Below, piece after piece: positions 8,660-16,199 of a DNA stretch of 37,930 bases; positions within the stretch are counted from its first letter, which is position 1; the number at the start of each line of letters is the position of its first letter. The stretch spans positions 1-37,930 of the forward strand of contig USHW01000017.1 of assembly GCA_900554545.1 (NCBI GenBank), in the 5' to 3' direction. This DNA comes from an uncultured Prevotella sp. (GTDB lineage Bacteria > Bacteroidota > Bacteroidia > Bacteroidales > Bacteroidaceae). Below the pieces are notes generated by a model that had not been told where the DNA came from, made no database searches, and worked only from the letters and a program-made list of their open reading frames with translations. A program made the translations under genes and the position numbers.

Positions 8660-10699
8660 ATGTACAAAATGGAACAAGATAAGAACAACAAGAAGCCTAA
8701 ATTCAGCATGAGCTGGATTTATATGCTCGTATTATTCGGCCTCATGGCCATGTACTTCTTCGGCGGAGACACCGTCGGCGGAAGCGCGAGCAAGAAAGTT
8801 TCATACGACGAGTTCAAGACTTACGTCAACAAAGGCTATGCTTCCAAGATAGTAATCAACAAGGACGAGAGCACCTTGAAGATGTATGTCAACCCGCAAA
8901 ACACGCGCGACGTATTTAAACAAGGTGTGAAAAACGTCGGCAACAACGCATACATAACGACCGAGTTCGGCAGCGTTGACAAGGTAGAGACATTTGTCGA
9001 GGCCGAAAAGAAAGCCGGAAAGTTCAAGGGACAGCTGAACTATGAGAACAAGCGCGGCAACGACTTGTTCAGCATCCTGCTCAGCTTCGGCCCCATCCTG
9101 CTGTTCATCTTCCTGTGGCTTTACTTCATGCGCCGCATGGGCGGAGGCGGAAGCGGAGGCTCGGGAGGCGTGTTCAACGTAGGCAAAAGCAAGGCGAAGA
9201 TGTACGAGAAAGGCGCCGACATCAACGTTACGTTCAAGGACGTTGCCGGACAAGCCGGCGCAAAGCAGGAAGTCCAGGAAATAGTAGACTTCCTGAAGAA
9301 CCCTAAGAAATACACCGACCTTGGCGGAAAAATACCCAAAGGCGCCCTGCTGGTAGGCCCTCCGGGAACAGGCAAGACGCTGCTGGCCAAGGCTGTGGCT
9401 GGCGAAGCAGGCGTTCCGTTCTTCTCGATGAGCGGTTCTGACTTCGTTGAGATGTTCGTCGGCGTCGGCGCAAGCCGTGTACGCGACCTCTTCCGGCAGG
9501 CAAAGGAGAAGTCGCCGTGCATCATCTTCATCGACGAGATTGACGCCGTGGGCCGCGCACGCAGCAAGAACCCCGCCATGGGAGGCAACGACGAGCGCGA
9601 GAACACGCTCAACGCCCTGCTAACAGAAATGGACGGCTTCGGCACAAACAGCGGTGTCATCATCCTTGCCGCCACCAACCGCGCCGACATGCTTGACTCG
9701 GCGCTGCTCCGCGCAGGACGCTTTGACAGGCAAATCAACGTAGACCTGCCCGACCTTAACGAGCGCAAGGAAATCTTCAAGGTTCACCTGAAGCCCGTAA
9801 AGATTGACGAAAGCGTTGACGTTGACATGCTGGCACGCCAGACTCCGGGCTTTTCCGGCGCCGACATCGCCAACGTATGCAACGAGGCAGCACTCATCGC
9901 GGCACGCCACAACAAGACACACGTAGGCCGTCAGGACTTCCTTGACGCCGTTGACCGCATCATCGGCGGACTTGAAAAGAAAACAAAAGTAATGACGGAA
10001 GGCGAACGCCGCACCATAGCGCTGCACGAAGCAGGACACGCAACAATATCGTGGTTCCTCGAACACGCCAACCCCTTGGTGAAGGTATCAATCGTTCCGC
10101 GTGGCCGTGCGCTCGGAGCTGCATGGTACATGCCCGAAGAACGGCAGATAACCACCAAGGAAGAGATGCTCGACGAGATGTGCGCCACGCTTGGAGGACG
10201 CGCCGCCGAGGAGCTGTTCGTAGGCCACATATCCACCGGAGCGATGAACGACTTGGAGCGGGTGACAAAGAGTGCCTACGGCATGATTGCATACGCAGGC
10301 ATGAGCGACAGGCTGCCCAACATCTGTTATTATAACAACAACGAGTACAACTTCCAGAAACCGTACTCTGAAACGACGGCGAAAATCATGGACGACGAGG
10401 TGCTCAGCATGATAAACGAGCAGTACCAGCGTGCCAAGAACTTGCTTCTTGAGCACAAGGAAGGGCACAACAAGCTGGCCGCACTGCTGCTTGAGCGCGA
10501 GGTTATCTTCGCCGAGGACGTTGAAAAAATCTTCGGCAAGCGCCCGTGGGTAAGCCGTTCGGAAGAGATAATGGAAAGCCAGGGCGGCGGCGAGCCTGAA
10601 ACTGAAGGCGGAAAAGACGACAGCCAGACCGCCGCTGACAGCAACGAAGCCAACGCCGGGACTGAAAACGGCGGAGAGAAAGCGGAAGAAAGAAGTTAA
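8660..10699 (+). CDS. ftsH: ATP-dependent zinc metalloprotease FtsH
   Basis: A membrane-anchored AAA+ protease that unfolds and degrades misassembled membrane proteins and some cytosolic regulators. Two membrane segments (about residues 18-36 and 135-155) flank a periplasmic domain. A glycine-rich linker (MGGGGSGGSGG) leads into the AAA domain: Walker A GPPGTGKT at 233-240, Walker B IIFIDEID, and second region of homology ATNRADMLDSALLRAGRFDR. The zinc protease motif HEAGH starts at His 456. The acidic C-terminal tail rich in E, G and N (last ~45 residues) is variable in this family. An alternative start is the ATG three codons downstream (8669, MEQDKNN). Its stop codon lies inside the left arm of a 39-bp inverted repeat that fills the gap to cdsA. 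Confidence 0.97.
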   Translation: MYKMEQDKNNKKPKFSMSWIYMLVLFGLMAMYFFGGDTVGGSASKKVSYDEFKTYVNKGYASKIVINKDESTLKMYVNPQNTRDVFKQGVKNVGNNAYITTEFGSVDKVETFVEAEKKAGKFKGQLNYENKRGNDLFSILLSFGPILLFIFLWLYFMRRMGGGGSGGSGGVFNVGKSKAKMYEKGADINVTFKDVAGQAGAKQEVQEIVDFLKNPKKYTDLGGKIPKGALLVGPPGTGKTLLAKAVAGEAGVPFFSMSGSDFVEMFVGVGASRVRDLFRQAKEKSPCIIFIDEIDAVGRARSKNPAMGGNDERENTLNALLTEMDGFGTNSGVIILAATNRADMLDSALLRAGRFDRQINVDLPDLNERKEIFKVHLKPVKIDESVDVDMLARQTPGFSGADIANVCNEAALIAARHNKTHVGRQDFLDAVDRIIGGLEKKTKVMTEGERRTIALHEAGHATISWFLEHANPLVKVSIVPRGRALGAAWYMPEERQITTKEEMLDEMCATLGGRAAEELFVGHISTGAMNDLERVTKSAYGMIAYAGMSDRLPNICYYNNNEYNFQKPYSETTAKIMDDEVLSMINEQYQRAKNLLLEHKEGHNKLAALLLEREVIFAEDVEKIFGKRPWVSRSEEIMESQGGGEPETEGGKDDSQTAADSNEANAGTENGGEKAEERS

Positions 10700-10803
10700 A
10701 GAATTTACAGAAGTTATAGAAGTTAAAGCCAAATGTGTATGCCTTTCAAGCAATAAAAGGTAATGGCTTTAACTTCTATAACTTCTGTAAATTCTTTAAC
10801 TTC
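10692..10803. repeat. Perfect 39-bp inverted repeat between ftsH and cdsA
   Basis: The arms 10692-10730 and 10765-10803 are exact reverse complements over 39 nt, with a 34-nt loop. The arms are built from gaagtta-type units (gaagttaaag, gaagttatag). The left arm contains the ftsH stop codon (10697-10699), and the right arm ends 25 nt before the cdsA start. A related, imperfect copy lies at 32832-32979 and shares the loop-proximal text ggtaatggctttaacttct. As RNA this would form a very stable hairpin at the gene junction. Confidence 0.95.
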
Positions 10804-10828
10804 ACTAAAAACAATAAAACCCAATAAT

Positions 10829-11680
10829 ATGAAAAACCTCATTGTAAGAAGCATCACGGGCGTGTTTTTCGTGGCGGCCATAGTAATCAGCTTTATGAAA
10901 CCGATGGCAATGGAGGTACTCTTCGCCTTGGTTACCGGCCTTACGATATGGGAATACAGCGGATTGGTGAACAACGTGAAGGGCGTACAGACCAACCGCT
11001 TCATCAGCACCATAGCCGGAGTGTACTTCTTTTTCGCTGTCGGCGGCTTTTGCAGCGGCGTGACACCCACAGGCGCTGTATTCATCCCCTACCTGCTGAC
11101 GCTTATCTACCTCTTCATCAGCGAGCTTTACGCCAAGACGGAGAACGCGATCAACGACTGGGCGTACACCATGCTCGGACAGATGTACATCGCCCTGCCC
11201 TTCTCCACCATCAACGTGCTGGCGTTCAACGCGACTGAGAGCGGCGAAGTGGTATTCAACTACCTCGTGCCACTCTGCGTTTTCATCTTCCTTTGGGCGA
11301 ATGACACGGGGGCATACTGCACCGGTTCGCTCCTCGGACGGCACAAGCTGTTTCCGCGCATATCGCCGGGCAAAAGCTGGGAAGGCTCTATCGGCGGCGG
11401 CATAATTGTGCTCATCGTGGCCTATTTCATAGGAAGCTATGAGGCCGGGCTTAACTCTGACACGGGACTTACCGTCATCCAGTGGATGGGCTTGGGGCTT
11501 GTCGTAGTGGTGTTCGGCACATGGGGCGACCTCGTAGAATCCCTTTTCAAGCGCACCCTCGGCATAAAGGACAGCGGAAACATACTGCCCGGCCACGGCG
11601 GAATGCTCGACCGCTTCGACTCTTCGCTGATGGCGATGCCCGCATCGGTCGTCTACCTGTACTCGCTGACACTGTTCTGA
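10829..11680 (+). CDS. cdsA: Phosphatidate cytidylyltransferase
   Basis: This integral membrane enzyme makes CDP-diacylglycerol from CTP and phosphatidic acid, the precursor used by PssA, which is encoded further right. It is 283 residues with about eight hydrophobic segments. The CDP-diglyceride synthetase signature is clear near the C-terminus: SPGKSWEGSIGGG, then GDLVESLFKRTLGIKDSG and LPGHGGMLDRFDS. I chose MKNLIVRSITG at 10829. The frame is open upstream to an ATG at 10763, but those codons come from the inverted repeat and are unlikely to be coding. A rho-independent terminator follows at 11713. Confidence 0.93.
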   Translation: MKNLIVRSITGVFFVAAIVISFMKPMAMEVLFALVTGLTIWEYSGLVNNVKGVQTNRFISTIAGVYFFFAVGGFCSGVTPTGAVFIPYLLTLIYLFISELYAKTENAINDWAYTMLGQMYIALPFSTINVLAFNATESGEVVFNYLVPLCVFIFLWANDTGAYCTGSLLGRHKLFPRISPGKSWEGSIGGGIIVLIVAYFIGSYEAGLNSDTGLTVIQWMGLGLVVVVFGTWGDLVESLFKRTLGIKDSGNILPGHGGMLDRFDSSLMAMPASVVYLYSLTLF

Positions 11681-11712
11681 TTAAGAAGAAACATACAAAA
11701 AGATAGATAGTT

Positions 11713-11747
11713 AAAAGGACATGACACCGCGTCATGTCCTTTTTTAT
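11713..11747 (+). terminator. Rho-independent terminator after cdsA
   Basis: A perfect 13-bp stem (11713-11725 with 11731-11743), a 5-nt loop and a T-rich tail lie 32 nt after the cdsA stop. It should end the rsfS-ftsH-cdsA transcript, and its A-run makes it partly bidirectional. Confidence 0.88.
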
Positions 11748-11772
11748 TGACCGAACGCCGACAGGCCGTTTT

Positions 11773-11855
11773 CCCAAAGGCCACCTTTTAGCGTCCAAAA
11801 GGCCGTCTTTCACCGTGCAAAAGGCCACCTTTTACAAGCTAAAAGGCGGCCTTTT
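11773..11855. repeat. 83-bp four-core element, copy 3
   Basis: Cores lie at 11773, 11795, 11817 and 11839 with 5-nt spacers, an exact 22-nt period. Core 2 is ccaaaaggccgtctttc and core 4 is ctaaaaggcggcctttt. The element lies directly after the cdsA terminator and about 130 nt before the prolyl oligopeptidase start. Confidence 0.88.
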
Positions 11856-11987
11856 GCAATGCGCCTTATAAAAAGCGGCTCCGCGGCCGGCCTACAAGCA
11901 GAAAAACAACGGCCACAGGCGGCTTTCTCGAAAATATTTCGTAATATTGCAGTCTGACAAATGACAAGAAAAACAAAGTCTTATACT

Positions 11988-14111
11988 ATGAACAAGAAAC
12001 TGCTGATTTTGCCCGTTGCGGGCATGGTTATGGCCGCCAACGGACAGACGGCGCAGCCGAAGCTGGCGTATCCCGAAACAAGGAAATGCGACGTTGTTGA
12101 CACGTATTTCGGCACAAACGTGCCCGACCCTTACCGCTGGCTGGAGAACGACACGAGCGCGGAGACGGCGGCGTGGGTGGCCGCGCAGAACAAGGTTACA
12201 GGCGAATACCTGCGGCGAATACCTTTCCGCGACGCGCTGCTGAAACGGCTCACCAGCGTGGCCGACTACGAGAAGATTGGCGCTCCGTTCAAGAAGCACG
12301 GCAAATACTACTTCTTCAAGAACGACGGACTGCAGAACCAGAGCGTGCTGTACGTTCAGGACAGCCTCGACGGAACGCCCCGCGTGATGCTCGACCCCAA
12401 CAAACTGTCGGCCGACGGCACCGTGGCGCTTACCGGCATAAGCTTCTCGCACGACGGCAAACACATGGCCTACACCATCTCGCGCAGCGGTTCAGACTGG
12501 ACGGAGATTTACGTAATCGACACGAAAAGCGGACAGACGCTAAGCGACCACATAGTGTGGGCCAAGTTCACAGGAGCGTCATGGCAGGGCGACGGCTTCT
12601 ACTACAGCGCCTACGACGCGCCCGAGAAAGGCAAGGAATACTCGAACGTGAACGAGAACCACAAGATATACTACCATAAAATAGGCACTCCGCAGCAGGC
12701 CGACAGGCTCGTTTACGAAAACAAGGAGCATCCAAAACGCTTCTACTCGGCCAGCGTCAGCGAAGACGAGACCATGCTGTTCCTCTTCGAAAGCGGCGAA
12801 GGCAACGGCAACGCGCTGTATGTGAAAGACCTGACGAAGGCCGACGCGCCGTTCGTTCCCATGGCGACGGACTTCAACTATCAGTATTCGCCCGTTGAAG
12901 TAACAGGCGGCAAAATCTACATTCACACCAACTACGGCGCGCCGAAATACCGGCTTATGACGGCAACGGCGGCAAAGCCCGGCATGAAAGACTGGCAGGA
13001 GCTTGTGCCTGAGAGCGCTTACGTGCTGTCAAGAGCAAGCGTGATAGGCGGCAAGATGCTGCTCACCTATGACAAGGATGCGGCCAACCACGCCTACGTG
13101 TACACCCTCGACGGGCGCATGGAGCATGAAATCAAGCTGCCGTCACTCGGCTCTGTGGGCTTCAGCGGCGACAAGGACGACAAGGAGTGCTTCTTCACAT
13201 TCACGTCGTTCACCATCCCCGGCGCGACATACAAGTATGACATAGAGCGCAACACGTACACGCTGCTGCGCGCGCCGAAGGTTGACTTCAACGCCGACGA
13301 GTACACAACCGAGCAGGTGTTCTATCCAAGCAAGGACGGAACGAAGATACCCATGTTCCTTACCTACCGCAAAGACCTGAAGCGCAATGGGCAGAACCCC
13401 GTCTACCTGTACGGCTACGGCGGCTTCAGCATCAGCCTCTACCCCGGCTTCTCGTCGTCGCGCATCCCCTTCCTCGAGAGCGGCGGCATCTACGCCCAGG
13501 TGAACCTGCGCGGCGGAGCGGAGTATGGCGAGGGGTGGCACTTGGCCGGAACGAAGATGCAGAAGCAGAACGTGTTTGACGACTTCATAGCTGCCGCCGA
13601 GTGGCTCATAGCCAACGGCTACACCGGCAAGGACAAGATAGCCATCGTAGGCGGCTCAAACGGCGGACTGCTCGTAGGCGCGTGCATGACGCAAAGGCCC
13701 GACCTGTTCCGCGTAGCCATTCCGCAGGTGAGCGTGATGGACATGCTCCGCTACCACAAGTTCACCATCGGCTGGAACTGGGCAGGCGACTACGGCACCA
13801 GCGAAGACTCGAAAGAGATGTTCGAGTACCTCAAAGCCTACTCGCCACTGCACAACCTGAAGCCCGGCACACGCTATCCGGCAACGCTCGTAACCACCGC
13901 CGACCACGACGACCGCGTGGTGCCGGCCCACTCGTTCAAGTTCGCCGCCACGTTACAGGAGTGCAACGACGGCACCAACCCCACCCTGATACGCATCGAC
14001 AGCAAAGCCGGACACGGCGCGGGAAAGCCCATGAGCAAGGTGCTTGAAGAGCAGGCTGACATCTACAGCTTCATAATGTACAACCTCGGAATGACATACG
14101 GCGGAAAGTAA
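11988..14111 (+). CDS. Prolyl oligopeptidase (S9A), exported
   Basis: A 707-residue serine peptidase that cleaves short peptides after proline. A signal peptide (KKLLILPVAGMVMAANGQ) is followed by the typical N-terminal DPYRWLEND motif, a seven-bladed propeller over about residues 80-430, and a C-terminal alpha/beta hydrolase domain. Catalytic Ser is in GGSNGG (about residue 557), Asp in TADHDDRV, and His in GHGAGKP. Length and motifs are normal for the family. I prefer the ATG at 11988 over the in-frame ATG at 11961 because it starts the signal peptide directly. The signal peptide points to the periplasm. The gene is monocistronic by spacing, with repeat elements on both sides. Confidence 0.95.
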   Translation: MNKKLLILPVAGMVMAANGQTAQPKLAYPETRKCDVVDTYFGTNVPDPYRWLENDTSAETAAWVAAQNKVTGEYLRRIPFRDALLKRLTSVADYEKIGAPFKKHGKYYFFKNDGLQNQSVLYVQDSLDGTPRVMLDPNKLSADGTVALTGISFSHDGKHMAYTISRSGSDWTEIYVIDTKSGQTLSDHIVWAKFTGASWQGDGFYYSAYDAPEKGKEYSNVNENHKIYYHKIGTPQQADRLVYENKEHPKRFYSASVSEDETMLFLFESGEGNGNALYVKDLTKADAPFVPMATDFNYQYSPVEVTGGKIYIHTNYGAPKYRLMTATAAKPGMKDWQELVPESAYVLSRASVIGGKMLLTYDKDAANHAYVYTLDGRMEHEIKLPSLGSVGFSGDKDDKECFFTFTSFTIPGATYKYDIERNTYTLLRAPKVDFNADEYTTEQVFYPSKDGTKIPMFLTYRKDLKRNGQNPVYLYGYGGFSISLYPGFSSSRIPFLESGGIYAQVNLRGGAEYGEGWHLAGTKMQKQNVFDDFIAAAEWLIANGYTGKDKIAIVGGSNGGLLVGACMTQRPDLFRVAIPQVSVMDMLRYHKFTIGWNWAGDYGTSEDSKEMFEYLKAYSPLHNLKPGTRYPATLVTTADHDDRVVPAHSFKFAATLQECNDGTNPTLIRIDSKAGHGAGKPMSKVLEEQADIYSFIMYNLGMTYGGK

Positions 14112-14127
14112 CAAAACCGCCCGTTTT

Positions 14128-14210
14128 CCAAAAGGTCGTCTTTCACACGATGAAATACGGCCTTTTGCATTGTAAAACATGACCTTTTGGAACGCAAAAT
14201 ACGGCATATT
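14128..14210. repeat. 83-bp four-core element, copy 4
   Basis: Cores lie at 14128, 14150, 14172 and 14194 with the exact 22-nt period. Core 1 is ccaaaaggtcgtctttc; cores 2-4 are more degenerate (for example gcaaaatacggcatatt). It starts 17 nt after the prolyl oligopeptidase stop. Confidence 0.82.
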
Positions 14211-14246
14211 GGAAACCGTGCGATAAGATTTTTTATTTGTTTTTAT

Positions 14247-14277
14247 TTTGAGTTGTCTGCAAGTTGCCTTACCTTTG
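14247..14277 (+). promoter_or_regulatory. Bacteroidetes-type promoter for aroA
   Basis: TTTG at 14247-14250 and TAccTTTG at 14270-14277 are separated by 19 nt, a very good match to the Bacteroidetes sigma consensus. The last base of the -7 box is also the first base of the 66-bp tandem repeat, so the transcript would begin inside repeat unit 1. Confidence 0.75.
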
Positions 14278-14422
14278 CATAAAGCAAGCTGCACTCGGAA
14301 ATTTGTGAACAAGCTCACACTCCACTCGTTTGCATTGCTTTTGCATAAAGCAAGCTGCACTCGGGAATTTGTGAACAAGCTCACATTCCACTCGTTTGCA
14401 TTGCTTTTGCATAAAGGCAAGC
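14277..14422. repeat. 66-bp tandem repeat (2.2 copies) in the aroA leader
   Basis: Unit 1 is 14277-14342 and unit 2 is 14343-14408, differing at two positions. A third copy begins (gcataaaggcaagc) and fades out. Each unit starts gcataaagcaagctgcactc, contains a gtga-acaagc-tcac hairpin and ends in gcattgctttt. The array starts at the -7 box and ends about 45 nt before aroA, so it would form the 5' untranslated region. Confidence 0.93.
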
Positions 14423-14467
14423 CGCGCACAGAAGTGACGCAGGCCGCCAAACAGAAATCATGACATT

Positions 14468-15721
14468 ATGCGATACATCATCAATCCGCCCGACAGGCTC
14501 GACGCCTCGGTAAGCCTGCCTGCATCGAAGAGTATAAGCAACCGCGCGCTTGTAATCAATGCGCTGGCCGGAAGCGGCATCATGCCCGACAACCTTTCCG
14601 ACTGTGACGACACGCTTGTAATGCTCGACGCGCTGCGCCGCATGCCTGCCACCATAGACATCGGAGCCGCCGGCACGGCCATGCGCTTCCTTACGGCCTA
14701 TCTCGCGGCCGTTCCCGGCGAGCATGTAATAACCGGCACCGAGCGGATGTGCCACCGTCCAATCCGCGCTTTGGTTGACGCGCTGCGCCGCCTTGGCGCC
14801 GACATAACGTATGAGGGCGAAGAGGGATTTCCCCCGTTGCGCATCAACGGACGCAAACTTGACGGCGGACGGCTTGAAATACCGGGCGGAATAAGCTCGC
14901 AGTACATATCGGCGCTGCTCATGCTCGGCCCTACGCTCGGAAGCGGACTTGAGCTTCAGCTTACCGGCGAGGTGGTATCGCGGCCGTACATCGACCTTAC
15001 GCTGTGCATGATGAGGCTTTACGGGGCAGATGCCGACTGGACCGACGTTGACACGGTTACCGTCAGGCCGAAGCCTTACGGGCCGCGCCCGTTCTTCATA
15101 GAAAACGACTGGAGCGCGGCGTCTTACTGGTATGAGGCGCTTGTACTGGCGAAAGACGTCGAGTCGGAAGTGCGCCTTGACGGGCTTATGGACGGCTCGC
15201 GGCAGGGCGACTCGGCGGTGAAATACCTCTTCAGCATGCTCGGCGTGCGCACCGTTTTCAAGACACGCGAACGCGGAGTGCCCACCACGGTGACGCTGAA
15301 GCGCGTAGAACCTGTGCCGCCGAGGCTCGACTACGACTTTGTAAACCAGCCCGACATGGCGCAGACGTTCGTAGTATGCTGTGCACTGGCCGGCATTCCG
15401 TTCAGGTTCACGGGGCTTGAGTCGCTAAAAATCAAGGAAACCGACCGTATGGAGGCTCTCAAGACGGAGATGAGAAAACTGGGCTACGTGGTACGCGAGA
15501 CGGCCGAGGGCGTGCTCAGTTGGGACGGGGAGCGCTGCCAGCAGGCCGGCGAAATAGTGATAGACACATACGACGACCACCGCATGGCAATGGCTTTCGC
15601 GCCTGCGGCGATGGTGTTTCCCGGCCTGAAAATCAACGACCCGCATGTTGTCAGCAAGTCGTACCCCCACTTCTGGGACGAGATGCGCCGTGCAGGTTTC
15701 ACCATAACGGAGGAATACTGA
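14468..15721 (+). CDS. aroA: 3-phosphoshikimate 1-carboxyvinyltransferase (EPSP synthase)
   Basis: A 417-residue enzyme of the shikimate pathway that joins phosphoenolpyruvate to shikimate 3-phosphate on the way to aromatic amino acids. It has the two-domain inverted alpha/beta-barrel fold: PASKSISNRALVINAL at the N-terminus (phosphate binding), IGAAGTAMRFLTAY, the CHRPIRALVDALRRLGA motif, and near the C-terminus LKIKETDRMEALKTEMRKLG and DDHRMAMAFAPAA. The length is slightly short, as in other Bacteroidetes. The promoter at 14247-14277 and the 66-bp repeats lie upstream. Its stop is one base from the next ATG, so the small membrane protein gene is translationally coupled. Confidence 0.96.
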   Translation: MRYIINPPDRLDASVSLPASKSISNRALVINALAGSGIMPDNLSDCDDTLVMLDALRRMPATIDIGAAGTAMRFLTAYLAAVPGEHVITGTERMCHRPIRALVDALRRLGADITYEGEEGFPPLRINGRKLDGGRLEIPGGISSQYISALLMLGPTLGSGLELQLTGEVVSRPYIDLTLCMMRLYGADADWTDVDTVTVRPKPYGPRPFFIENDWSAASYWYEALVLAKDVESEVRLDGLMDGSRQGDSAVKYLFSMLGVRTVFKTRERGVPTTVTLKRVEPVPPRLDYDFVNQPDMAQTFVVCCALAGIPFRFTGLESLKIKETDRMEALKTEMRKLGYVVRETAEGVLSWDGERCQQAGEIVIDTYDDHRMAMAFAPAAMVFPGLKINDPHVVSKSYPHFWDEMRRAGFTITEEY

Positions 15722-15722
15722 C

Positions 15723-16121
15723 ATGGGCGCATGGGCTTGGTTGCTGTATCTCGTTGCGTTGGTGATAATCGCCGTGGTGCTGCAACGGCTTTTCTGCGGC
15801 CGTGGCGACAGTGGTGCTGATGCGGAAAAGCAGGCCGAACCAGCGTGCAAATCGTGCTCCGCAGAGCCGGGGCGGTGCTTGCAGGAGTGCGCCATGGAGG
15901 CCGCCGTGGGCGACATCGAATATTTTGAAGATGAAGAGCTTGACCGTTTCCGCGGCCGCAGTTCCGACAGCTATACCGACGACGAGGCCGCCGAGTTCGC
16001 CGAAGTGATGTACACGATGCGCCCGGAGGAAGTGAAAGACTGGCTGCGCAGCCTTCAGTTGCGCTGCGTAAGCCTGCCCGACCAGCTCAAGGACGAGGCT
16101 TATATGCTGGCCGAAGGCTGA
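15723..16121 (+). CDS. Small membrane-anchored protein of unknown function
   Basis: A 132-residue protein that I do not recognise as a named family. An N-terminal hydrophobic segment (AWLLYLVALVIIAVVLQ) is followed by a cysteine-rich patch with CKSC and two more cysteines within about 12 residues (about residues 42-57). An acidic, helical cytoplasmic region (EYFEDEELDRF, DDEAAEFAEVMYTMRPEEVKDWLRSL) forms the rest. The ATG follows the aroA stop by one base, so the gene must be expressed with aroA. The cysteine cluster could bind a metal, but no family motif confirms this. Confidence 0.75.
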   Translation: MGAWAWLLYLVALVIIAVVLQRLFCGRGDSGADAEKQAEPACKSCSAEPGRCLQECAMEAAVGDIEYFEDEELDRFRGRSSDSYTDDEAAEFAEVMYTMRPEEVKDWLRSLQLRCVSLPDQLKDEAYMLAEG

Positions 16122-16199
16122 CATTGGTTGGACGTAACGCAATAAAACGGCTTTTTGCAAGTTATATAAAAGTGGCGTTGCGGCCATTGTTAAAACAAA

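Noticed and set aside
10763..10828. Longer N-terminus for CdsA
   Set aside because: These codons come from the inverted repeat. A similar peptide (MALTS...) is read from the related repeat at 32937, so it reflects the repeat, not the protein.
14248..14463. Small open frame through the 66-bp repeats with 22-residue peptide repeats
   Set aside because: The frame is open only because 66 is a multiple of 3. It starts between the promoter boxes, so its ATG would not be in the transcript.
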